Shown here: in pieces, positions 37,813 to 44,752 of the stretch | Numbering within the stretch: position 1 is the stretch's first letter | How the letters are laid out: the number at the start of each line of letters is the position of its first letter | Source: Pirellulaceae bacterium | Lineage (GTDB): Bacteria; Planctomycetota; Planctomycetia; Pirellulales; Pirellulaceae | NCBI GenBank assembly: GCA_024102795.1 | Contig: JAGFJK010000044.1 | Coordinates: 1 to 44,752, forward strand | Length of the DNA: 44,752 nt | Direction: 5' to 3' | Position numbers and translations under genes: made by a program | The notes under the pieces: generated by a model | Database searches by the model: none | What the model was told of the DNA's origin: nothing | The model's input: only the letters and a program-made list of their open reading frames with translations

Positions 37813-39171
37813 TTATTGTGACTCCGAACTGACGGGACCCGGCCCCGTTTCGGCGCCGCGAGCCTCGTCCAACCGGCGACGAATCTCGACCAGCCGGCGC
37901 GCCAGTTCCGCCTCGAAGCCGCGTTCCACCGGCTGGTAATACACTCGGCGGACTCCCAGGTAGTCTTGCGCGGCCACGCCGCTGGGGTCATCGTGCGAAT
38001 ACTGGTAACCGGCACCGTGCCCCAGCCGCTGGGCGCCGGCATAGTGGCCGTCGCGCAGATGCACGGGCACGGGGACCAGACGCCCCTGGCGGACATCGCG
38101 GCGAGCGGCATCGATGGCCGTGGTCGCGGCGTTCGATTTCGGGGCGCAGGCCAGATAGGTTACGCACTGCGACAGGGTCAACTGGCATTCGGGCAACCCC
38201 ACGAATTCGCAGGCCTGCATCGCGGCCACCGCCAGCGGCAGCGCCTGAGGATCGGCATTGCCCACGTCCTCGCTGGCCAGGATCACCAGCCGCCGGCAGA
38301 GGAACCGCACGTCCTCGCCCGCTTCCAACATCCGGGCCAGCCAGTACAGACCGGCGTCCGGATCACTGCCGCGGATGCTCTTGATCAGCGCGCTGATGGC
38401 GTCGTAATGGGCGTCGCCCGTCGGATCATACTCGATCGCCTTCCGCTGGACCGACTCCTCGGCCAGTCCGCGAGTGAACCGCAGCGGTCGTTCAGGGGTC
38501 GAAAGCACGCCGATTTCCAGGGCGGCCAGAGCTCGCCGAGCGTCCCCGTCGCAGACTTCGGCCAGAAAGTCGGCCGCTTCCTCCAATAACTCCACGCGCT
38601 CCAGACCCAGGCCCCGCCGGTCGTCCTGGACGGCTCGCGACAGCAGGCTCTTGATGTCGTCGGCCGACAGCGGCTCGAACTGAAACACCTGGCTGCGGCT
38701 GATCAGCGCACTGTTGACCGCGAAGAACGGATTCGACGTGGTGGCTCCGACCAGCGTCACGATGCCTTCTTCCACGTCCGGCAAGAGGACGTCCTGCTGA
38801 GCCTTATTGAAGCGGTGGATTTCGTCCACGAACAGCAACGTGCGTCGGCCTTCCGCGGCCAGGTCGTCGCGAGCTGATTCCAGCACTTCGCGCAGGTCCT
38901 TGACCGTGCCCGTCACGGCGCTCAACTGGCGGAACCGCCGGCGACTCTCCACGGCCAGCAGCCGAGCCAGCGTGGTCTTGCCGGTGCCTGGCGGCCCGTA
39001 GAAAATCACCGACCCCAGGCGGTCGGCCGCCAACAGGCGCCGCAGCAGCTTGCCCTCGCCCAGAAAATGCCGCTGCCCGACAAACTGGTCCAGGCTTTCC
39101 GGGCGCATGCGGGCCGCCAGCGGCCGAGCGGCACGCAGATTGGCTTCCTCGGACTGAGCGAACAGCGACAT
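37813..39171 (-). CDS. rarA: Replication-associated recombination protein A (AAA+ ATPase)
   Basis: 452 residues starting MSLFAQSEE at ATG 39171 (ATG 39180 and 39207 are possible longer starts). RPLAARMRPESLDQFVGQRH, Walker A GPPGTGKTTLARLLA, Walker B TLLFVDEIHRFNKAQQD, sensor-1 LVGATTSNPFFAVNSALISR and sensor-2 region ARRALAALEIG identify the RarA/MgsA/WRNIP1 family. The C-terminal tetramerisation region contains AMQACEFVGLPECQLTLSQC, followed by HLRDGHYAGAQRLGHGAGYQ and YSHDDP. It acts at stalled replication forks with SSB. It appears complete. It is divergent from the EF-hand protein gene. Confidence 0.96.
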   Translation of the reverse strand: MSLFAQSEEANLRAARPLAARMRPESLDQFVGQRHFLGEGKLLRRLLAADRLGSVIFYGPPGTGKTTLARLLAVESRRRFRQLSAVTGTVKDLREVLESARDDLAAEGRRTLLFVDEIHRFNKAQQDVLLPDVEEGIVTLVGATTSNPFFAVNSALISRSQVFQFEPLSADDIKSLLSRAVQDDRRGLGLERVELLEEAADFLAEVCDGDARRALAALEIGVLSTPERPLRFTRGLAEESVQRKAIEYDPTGDAHYDAISALIKSIRGSDPDAGLYWLARMLEAGEDVRFLCRRLVILASEDVGNADPQALPLAVAAMQACEFVGLPECQLTLSQCVTYLACAPKSNAATTAIDAARRDVRQGRLVPVPVHLRDGHYAGAQRLGHGAGYQYSHDDPSGVAAQDYLGVRRVYYQPVERGFEAELARRLVEIRRRLDEARGAETGPGPVSSESQ

Positions 39172-39469
39172 GCGCCTCATTGGAGCAGGTTCCCCGAACC
39201 TGGACAATTCCGGTGGCGGCGGGCCTCCGGCTCGGCACTTGGAGAACGGCTGACCCTGCCGCTGCAGGCACCTAACGGAGTGGGCACCTGCCGCTGTGTC
39301 CCTGGGCCGACCAGGAGTTTCGGGCCGATTTTCCGAAAAACTTGCCCTCGCACGTATACCTTGTCCGCTGGCCGGCGTTTAAGACTACTGTCATGGGCGG
39401 TGCTGCTGTAGTCGAACAGCTTCCCAGGACGCGGTCCTGAACTCACTTCATGCCATGGGAGAACGAATC

Positions 39470-40093
39470 ATGAGACGCTCGGCTTTTGGTCTGGTTGCCG
39501 GTTTGAGCATGTTGCTGGCGGCGTGCGTGGCGGTGGCTCAACCGCCCGAAGGCGGACCTCCCGGTCGCCGCGGTCCGGGTGGTCCCGGCGGCTTCGGTCC
39601 GCCCCGGAACCCGCTGGTCGAGGCCCTGGACGCCGATGAAGATGGAGAGATTTCGGCCGAGGAGATCAAGAACGCCGCGGCCGCGCTGAAGAAGCTGGAC
39701 GCCAACGAAGACGGCAAGCTGACTCGCGAGGAGCTGATGCCCCGCGGCTTCGGCGGACGTGGCCTAGGCGCCGGATTCGGCCCCGGCGCGCCCGGTGCGG
39801 GCCGCGGCCCGGAAGCGCTGATCGCCCGCTTGATGGAAAGCGACGCGAACGGCGACGGCAAGCTGTCCAAGGACGAACTGCCCGAACGCATGCAGCAAGC
39901 GTTCGCCAACCTGGACGCCAACAGCGACGGAGCGATCGACAAGGAAGAGCTCAAGGCGATGGCCGAACGGATGGCGGAACGATTCCGTCAAGGCGAAGGA
40001 CGACCCGAAGGGCGACCCGGCGCTGGGCGCCGCCCGGGTGGCGATGGCGAACGTCCGGCTCGGCCCGAACGGCCCGCCGGCGATAACCCGTAG
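39470..40093 (+). CDS. Secreted or lipid-anchored EF-hand protein
   Basis: GGGAG ten bases upstream favours ATG 39470 over 39455; 207 residues. The signal peptide is SAFGLVAGLSMLLAACVAVA; LAAC could be a lipobox, or cleavage could follow AVA. Four EF-hand loops are readable: DADEDGEISAEE, DANEDGKLTREE, DANGDGKLSKDE and DANSDGAIDKEE, each with Asp at 1, 3 and 5 and Glu at 12, so calcium binding is expected. A Gly/Arg/Pro-rich segment lies near the N-terminus and another at the end, finishing GERPARPERPAGDNP, a tail shared with the Spy-like protein at 10.5 kb. Probably an extracytoplasmic calcium-binding protein; partner unknown. Confidence 0.88.
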   Translation: MRRSAFGLVAGLSMLLAACVAVAQPPEGGPPGRRGPGGPGGFGPPRNPLVEALDADEDGEISAEEIKNAAAALKKLDANEDGKLTREELMPRGFGGRGLGAGFGPGAPGAGRGPEALIARLMESDANGDGKLSKDELPERMQQAFANLDANSDGAIDKEELKAMAERMAERFRQGEGRPEGRPGAGRRPGGDGERPARPERPAGDNP

Positions 40094-40249
40094 TACAATC
40101 CCGGTACAACCCCGGACGGCCACGCGAGGTGGGGCGGGGCGGCGACCCGCCCCACCGACAGGCCGCTGCCATGTCACGACCCAGGAAACAGGCGCCTTGG
40201 ACCTGCTGGGTGCCGGGTGCTGGGTTCTGGCTGCCGGGTGCTGGCGATA

Positions 40250-40279
40250 GCAAATTGCAAATTGCAATTTGCAAATTGA
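40250..40279 (+). repeat. CAAATTG heptad repeat, one unit inverted
   Basis: G followed by CAAATTG, CAAATTG, CAATTTG, CAAATTG and AC. Related to the ATTGCAA array at 11629. GGTGCCGGGTGCTGGGTTC-like direct repeats lie just before it (40209-40244) and a GACAACGGACAACTGAC stretch just after. Confidence 0.85.
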
Positions 40280-40307
40280 CGACTGACAACGGACAACTGA
40301 CGACTGC

Positions 40308-41366
40308 TCAAAACAGCCGCAACTGACCCGACGGAGCTTTCGGCGGCTGGAACAGGTCGCAGCGCAGCGGCGGCAGTGGATTGTCCAGCCCCACCTTGCG
40401 GCGAAACGCCAGAAACATCCCGCGGATCTGCTCGGCCAGCTCACCCGTTCCCCGCATCCGCTGGCCCCATGCGGAACTGTTCAGCTTGCCGTCGCGCGTC
40501 TGCCTTACGCGGCCCAGCACGCGTTCCACTTTCAGGGGCTGAGTGCGTTCGAGCCATTCCCGGAACACGGGCTCGACGGTCAGCGGCAGCCGCAGCAGAA
40601 CATAGTTGGCGGCGGCGGCGCCGGCATCCTTGGCGGCTTGCAGGACGGCCGGCACCTGGCAGTCGTTCAAGCCAGGGATGATGGGGGCCACCATCACGCC
40701 AACCGGCACGCCTGCTTCGGCCAGCAGCGAGATCGCCCGCAAGCGGGCCGCGGGGATGCTGGTCCGAGGTTCCAGGTCGCGGGCCAGCTCGGCATCCAGC
40801 GTCGTGATCGACAAGAAAACGTGGACCAGGCCGCTGGCGGCCAGCGGTCCGAGCAGATCGAGGTCCCGCGCGACCAGTGCGTTCTTGGTGATGATGCTGA
40901 CCGGCTGCCGGCACCGCAGAGCCACTTCCAGGCACTGCCTGGTCAACCGAAACTGGCGCTCGGCCGGCTGATAGCAGTCGGTGACCCCCGAAAACGTGAT
41001 CGGCTCGGGCCGCCACTGGTCTCGGGCCAGGAACTCCCGCAGCAGGGCCGGCGCGTCGTGCTTGACCACGATCCGCGTTTCGAAGTCGAGGCCGGCGTTG
41101 AAACCCAGATACTCATGGCCCGGCCGAGCGTAACAGTACGAGCAGCCGTGAGCGCAACCGCGATACGGGTTCAGGCTGTAGCGGAAGGGAACGTCCGGCG
41201 ACTGATTTTCCGAAACGATCGAGCGCGAGCTGTCCGACAGGTACTCGATTCGCCGCTGTTCCAGTTCGCGAGCGTACTGCTCATCTCCGTCCAGGTGTTC
41301 CAGGTCGGTTTCCCGGTGGGTCTTTTCAAACCGGTTCGGCGGGTCGATTCGGGAACCGTGGCGCAT
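40308..41366 (-). CDS. PA0069-family radical SAM protein
   Basis: 352 residues from ATG 41366 (MRHGSRIDPPNRFEKTHRET); a start at 41471 would add 35 basic residues. SLNPYRGCAHGCSYCYARPG holds the CxxxCxxC iron-sulfur motif in the RGCxHGCxYCYAR form specific to the PA0069/Rv2578c group. ARDQWRPEPITFSGVTDCYQ then PAERQFRLTRQCLEVALRCR, and VSIITKNALVARDLDLLGPL, continue the partial TIM barrel. APIIPGLNDCQVPAVLQAAK and LRLPLTVEPVFREWL complete the family pattern. The reaction is unknown; these proteins resemble SPL-type lyases. No partner gene is adjacent. Confidence 0.93.
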   Translation of the reverse strand: MRHGSRIDPPNRFEKTHRETDLEHLDGDEQYARELEQRRIEYLSDSSRSIVSENQSPDVPFRYSLNPYRGCAHGCSYCYARPGHEYLGFNAGLDFETRIVVKHDAPALLREFLARDQWRPEPITFSGVTDCYQPAERQFRLTRQCLEVALRCRQPVSIITKNALVARDLDLLGPLAASGLVHVFLSITTLDAELARDLEPRTSIPAARLRAISLLAEAGVPVGVMVAPIIPGLNDCQVPAVLQAAKDAGAAAANYVLLRLPLTVEPVFREWLERTQPLKVERVLGRVRQTRDGKLNSSAWGQRMRGTGELAEQIRGMFLAFRRKVGLDNPLPPLRCDLFQPPKAPSGQLRLF

Positions 41367-41564
41367 GGCAGGAGCCTTCCGTAGATCAGGGGTGTGCCGC
41401 AGCACGCTGGCCCTGGCGATTCTACTCTTTCGCGCCGGGTTTCTCTCGCCCCCGGCTTGCCCTGACGCCAAAACTCCTCTTGCCCCTCAGCGGCCAATTC
41501 CCGTACAAGCCCGCTTCGGCTCACTGACCGCCCCCTGCCCAACACCACGCGGAAGGAGCGACAC

Positions 41565-42098
41565 ATGGCCGCTCGCCAACATCCGGATTCCCTGTTTGAC
41601 CAATTCCAGAGTCGCGTTTCGCACCGCGCAAGCAGCGCCGACCGCGGGGCATCGTGTGCGAGCTGCGAACCACGGCGGCACGCGACGCTCTCACGGCTCA
41701 CGTCGGCCCTGGCCGCGCTACTTTCGCGGAGCGAAAGGCGACAATTGGCGGAGTCCCGGCCGCTCGCACGGCTGACGTTCGCCGTGGCGCTGCTGACGGC
41801 TGGCGTCGGACTGCTGGTGCCGGCAACATTCGGCGTGGTGGCTTTCACTCAGCCAGCCAGTGGCGCGGACCAGGTCGCCAACTTGAAGGACACGCTGGAA
41901 AAAGGACTCAAGGCCCGCCGGCCCGAAGAGTTTCGATTCATCGCACGCGTGGTCAAGCTGGTCGAGGAGGACCGGCTTCCCTTGCCGCTGGTGCTGGGCA
42001 CTTTCAAATGGGCACGTTCTCGCAGCAGCCACGTTCCGTATCCGTACTTCAAGCGGGGACTCGAGGAGCGTGCGGCGCGGATCGGGGTCCGCGTGTGA
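41565..42098 (+). CDS. Hypothetical single-pass membrane protein
   Basis: GGAAGGAG nine bases upstream of ATG 41565 supports translation; 177 residues. The first ~65 residues are hydrophilic with two Cys (CASCEPRRH). One hydrophobic segment follows (LTFAVALLTAGVGLLVPATF GVVAF). The rest, LKDTLEKGLKARRPEEFRFI followed by ARVVKLVEEDRLPLPLVLGT and FKWARSRSSHVPYPYFKRGL, is a small domain of about 80 residues that I have seen only in hypothetical planctomycete proteins. No function assigned. It precedes the giant surface protein gene by 405 bases on the same strand. Confidence 0.75.
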   Translation: MAARQHPDSLFDQFQSRVSHRASSADRGASCASCEPRRHATLSRLTSALAALLSRSERRQLAESRPLARLTFAVALLTAGVGLLVPATFGVVAFTQPASGADQVANLKDTLEKGLKARRPEEFRFIARVVKLVEEDRLPLPLVLGTFKWARSRSSHVPYPYFKRGLEERAARIGVRV

Positions 42099-42503
42099 GG
42101 CAAGGCCGATGAGGCGGCGCCGACATCTTCTCATCGTCCCCAATCCTTCGTTCTGCAAGATCGACTCACCCACTAGTGGGCGCCCGCTCTGAAAACCACG
42201 ACATTTCGGGGATTCCCGCGGCCACAATAGCGGCGCTTCCGCTCGGGAATTTTTGTGTTTTCCGAATCTTGTGCTTGTCACGTTCGCTGAACGGCGCTAA
42301 GTTCAGACTCTTACTGGAATGCCCTGAGCGTTCCGGTCATTTCGCGGCCTGACAGGTTCCTGTCGCATTGACTGGCCAGCAGATTGGCCTGGCGAATGGT
42401 TTGGGGGGTTGATCTACATCCGGGCAACCGATCTCGATCGCGGTGCGCGCTGGCGGACGCGTCCAAAGCGTTCTGCGCCGAGCGGATCGAGTTGGGGTTG
42501 CGC
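42099..42503. other. Upstream region of the giant surface protein
   Basis: About 400 bases of lower GC with no coding frame. AGCGG CGCTT CCGCT at 42228-42242 followed by a TTTTTG run nearby could be a weak terminator for the small membrane protein. No promoter is assigned. Confidence 0.4.
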
Positions 42504-44752
42504 ATGAGGAAGGGCAAGAAGATGCACGGCGCCGAGAGCTTTCGATTGGCCGGTTTGTGGTCCGCTGTTTCCCGATCTCGGAAGCTTGTGGGCAAACGCC
42601 GGAGAGTCCGGCGCGATGAGGCTTTCAGAGGCCGAACTCGGCGCGTGCAGTTGGAGCCGCTGGAAGAGCGGCAACTGCTGGCGACCTTTACGGTGACCAG
42701 TTCCGCGGATAGTGGCACGGGCACGCTGCGCGCCGCGGTCACCGCCGCCAACTCGAGCGCCGGCCCGGACCTGATCAACTTCGACTTTGGCGGCGCGGCG
42801 ACCACGATCACGCTGACCAGCAACCTGCCCCAGATCACGGACCCGCTGACCGTGGACGGCACGGGGCAGAATGTGACCGTCAACCGGGCCGACAGCCGCA
42901 TTTTTGACGTGGTGGGCGCCCAGATGACGGTCCGGGACGTGACCCTGGGCACCCTGTCGGGCAGCGCCATCGCGGTCTTCCTGACCAACGCTCACAACTC
43001 GCTGGTGGACCGTGTCAGGTTCACGCCGTCGTCTTCGGGCCAGCCCCGCGTGCTTTCCAGCGGATCGAACAACGTCACCGTCCAGAACTCGGACTTCGCC
43101 ACATCGCCTTCGGCCGTCATCGGGGTCCAGGCCAACGGCGGCAGCGACATCCGGCTGCTGAACAACGACTTCTCATTTACCAACCGGGCCTTTGAACTCA
43201 ATGGCGTGACGGCGGGCAGCCTGCCGGGCGGCGTCGACATCCGCGGCAACGACTACACGGGCGTCACGGGCAGCGGACTGTCGTTCGCCAACATGCGCAA
43301 CCTGACCATCGCGCCCGATGGCGCAGCCAACGTGGATATCCGCGACCAGGGCGGCAACGAGACGCTGGACGACCGCGGCAGCAACGCCACCGCCATTCTG
43401 CTCAACACGGTCACCGGTGTCCTGGTACGGGACGCCGACCTCTCCGGTGCTCGCCAGGGCATCGATGCCTTTATCGGCCACCAACTGGAGATCCGCAACG
43501 TCGACGCCTCGCACACGTCCTCCACCGGAATTATTGTCCGCGGCGGCACGAACCTGACGGTCGAGGATAACGACCTGTCGGTCTCGCAAGGCACCGCTCT
43601 GATCATCGAAAACGTCACCGGCATCACGGTCCGCGGCAACGATTACAGCAGCAGCGCCACGGGCATCAACCTGATCAACATGGGGTTGCTGGAGATTTCC
43701 GATGGCAGCGTGAGCGGAACCAACGTCGACGTCACCGACGGCGCCGGCAATCAGACACTGACCACCACCTTCAACCCGCTGGTGCTGTCGAGCATCCGCA
43801 GTTCGAGAGTCAGCCACATCGACGTTTCGGGAACCGGCGGCAACGGCATCGACGGCAGCAACCTGCAAAGCGTGACGATCGACCAGATCGTCGCCGGCGG
43901 GCAATCGTCCGGCATCCGGCTGTTGAACGGCAACACCATCACCATCACCTGCTCGTCCATCTTCGCCAACCTGTATGGCGTCCAGGTGATCAACGCCACG
44001 GGGGTCGTGGCCCGCGACAATAACATCTCGGGCAACAACTTCAGTCCTTCGTCGCGCGGCATGATCAACGGCGCGGCGAACCCGCTGGTCGACGCCCGGG
44101 GCAATTTCTGGGGAGCGGTCGACGGCCCCAGCCCGCCCGGCAGTGGTGACCAGATCGAAGGGAACATCGACGCCAGCGGCTTTCTGACCCTGCCCTCGGC
44201 CTGTACGCCCATCCGCATCGCCCCGCCCGACGCGGTGGACGACACCGCGACGACCGACGAGGAGGTCCCGGTGGTGATTGACGTGCTGGCCAACGACACG
44301 GACGTCAACAACGAACCGCTGCGGATCATCGCCTTCACGCCCGCCTCCAACGGCACCGTGGTCCTGGATACCAACGGCACGCCCGCCGATCCGTTCGACG
44401 ACCAGATCCGCTACACTCCCAACACCAACTTCTCCGGCAGCGATACGTTTACCTACGAGATCTCCAATCTCAGCGGGCTGACCGACACGGCGCTGGTCAC
44501 CGTGACCGTGAACTCGGTCAACGACCCGCCCGTGGCGGTCGATGACGCCTACGCCACCGACGAGGACGTGCCGCTGGTGGTAGCCGCGCCGGGCATTTTG
44601 GTGAACGACAGCGACCTGGATGGCGACGCGCTGACCGTGGTCGTGGGCTCGATCAGCGGGCCCGGCAACGGCACGTTGGCCGCCAGCGCCGACGGTTCGT
44701 TCGTCTACACGCCGGCCGCCAATTTCCACGGCACGGACAGCTTCACCTACCG
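42504..44752 (+). CDS. Giant surface protein: LEPR-XLL-type anchor, beta-helix and cadherin-like repeats; 3' end beyond window
   Basis: Open from ATG 42504 to the right edge (749 codons, unfinished). The N-terminus is very basic (KRRRVRRDEAFRGRTRR) and leads to QLEPLEERQLLA at residues 49-60, the conserved LEPR-XLL-like motif of large planctomycete/verrucomicrobial exported proteins. From residue ~62 (FTVTSSADSGTGTLRAAVTA) to ~570 it is a right-handed parallel beta-helix with PbH1-type repeats (VEDNDLSVSQGTALIIENVT, ITVRGNDYSSSATGINLINM), closing with ARGNFWGAVDGPSPPGSGDQ. From ~573, tandem cadherin/Ig-like repeats begin: DDTATTDEEVPVVIDVLAND, then DDAYATDEDVPLVVAAPGIL with NDSDLDGDALT and GTDSFTY. 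Such proteins are adhesin or S-layer-like. No Shine-Dalgarno is clear; ATG 42522 is also possible. Confidence 0.9.
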   Translation, partial: MRKGKKMHGAESFRLAGLWSAVSRSRKLVGKRRRVRRDEAFRGRTRRVQLEPLEERQLLATFTVTSSADSGTGTLRAAVTAANSSAGPDLINFDFGGAATTITLTSNLPQITDPLTVDGTGQNVTVNRADSRIFDVVGAQMTVRDVTLGTLSGSAIAVFLTNAHNSLVDRVRFTPSSSGQPRVLSSGSNNVTVQNSDFATSPSAVIGVQANGGSDIRLLNNDFSFTNRAFELNGVTAGSLPGGVDIRGNDYTGVTGSGLSFANMRNLTIAPDGAANVDIRDQGGNETLDDRGSNATAILLNTVTGVLVRDADLSGARQGIDAFIGHQLEIRNVDASHTSSTGIIVRGGTNLTVEDNDLSVSQGTALIIENVTGITVRGNDYSSSATGINLINMGLLEISDGSVSGTNVDVTDGAGNQTLTTTFNPLVLSSIRSSRVSHIDVSGTGGNGIDGSNLQSVTIDQIVAGGQSSGIRLLNGNTITITCSSIFANLYGVQVINATGVVARDNNISGNNFSPSSRGMINGAANPLVDARGNFWGAVDGPSPPGSGDQIEGNIDASGFLTLPSACTPIRIAPPDAVDDTATTDEEVPVVIDVLANDTDVNNEPLRIIAFTPASNGTVVLDTNGTPADPFDDQIRYTPNTNFSGSDTFTYEISNLSGLTDTALVTVTVNSVNDPPVAVDDAYATDEDVPLVVAAPGILVNDSDLDGDALTVVVGSISGPGNGTLAASADGSFVYTPAANFHGTDSFTY

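Overview
The window looks like a chromosomal segment of a high-GC planctomycete (Planctomycetota, probably Pirellulales-like). The evidence is an ECF sigma factor beside a TPR serine/threonine kinase, a DUF1549/DUF1553 secreted protein, a giant surface protein with a LEPLEERQLLA anchor motif, glycine-rich secreted proteins, and planctomycete-type RAYT (REP-associated tyrosine transposase) elements. No tRNA, rRNA or CRISPR array was found. Identifications rest on recognised motifs read by eye, not on database searches.

Left part (1-11.5 kb), core-like: a partial Gly-rich secreted protein (minus); a membrane pyrophosphatase (hppA) whose signal-peptide-like leader is broken by an in-frame TAG; an MFS transporter; a beta-hydroxyacid dehydrogenase; a minus-strand ECF sigma factor plus TPR kinase operon; and a secreted Spy-like protein followed by a strong terminator.

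Middle (11.5-28.1 kb), accessory: five relics of one RAYT element family (12.06-13.08, 20.83-20.94 inverted, 21.25-21.6, 24.36-24.72 and 25.80-27.68 kb). Two of them carry BIME-like REP arrays inside the transposase gene. Between them lie a DUF433/DUF5615 toxin-antitoxin pair, an IS3-type integrase fragment, a HlyD fragment, a serine/threonine kinase with a DUF4384-like C-terminus, a secreted PPC-TPR-CHAT protease, several hypothetical or lipoprotein genes, a short WD40 lipoprotein, a ParB-like fragment and a truncated HpcH/HpaI aldolase.

Right part (28.2-34 kb): an ABC ATPase, a FtsX-type permease and a HlyD adaptor form an intact exporter operon. It is followed by a decayed second copy of the kinase and CHAT genes. 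The intact kinase/CHAT pair at 14.6-19.9 kb is in turn preceded by a decayed second copy of the HlyD 3' end. The simplest reading is an ancestral five-gene locus (ABC, FtsX, HlyD, kinase, CHAT) that was duplicated and then lost complementary halves. Next come remnants of an AbiE toxin-antitoxin pair.

End (34-44.75 kb), core-like: a DSD1-type PLP enzyme and a DUF1549/DUF1553 protein (minus operon), rplU, rarA (minus), a secreted EF-hand protein, a PA0069-family radical SAM enzyme (minus), a small membrane protein, and the 5' part of a giant beta-helix/cadherin-like surface protein that runs off the right edge.
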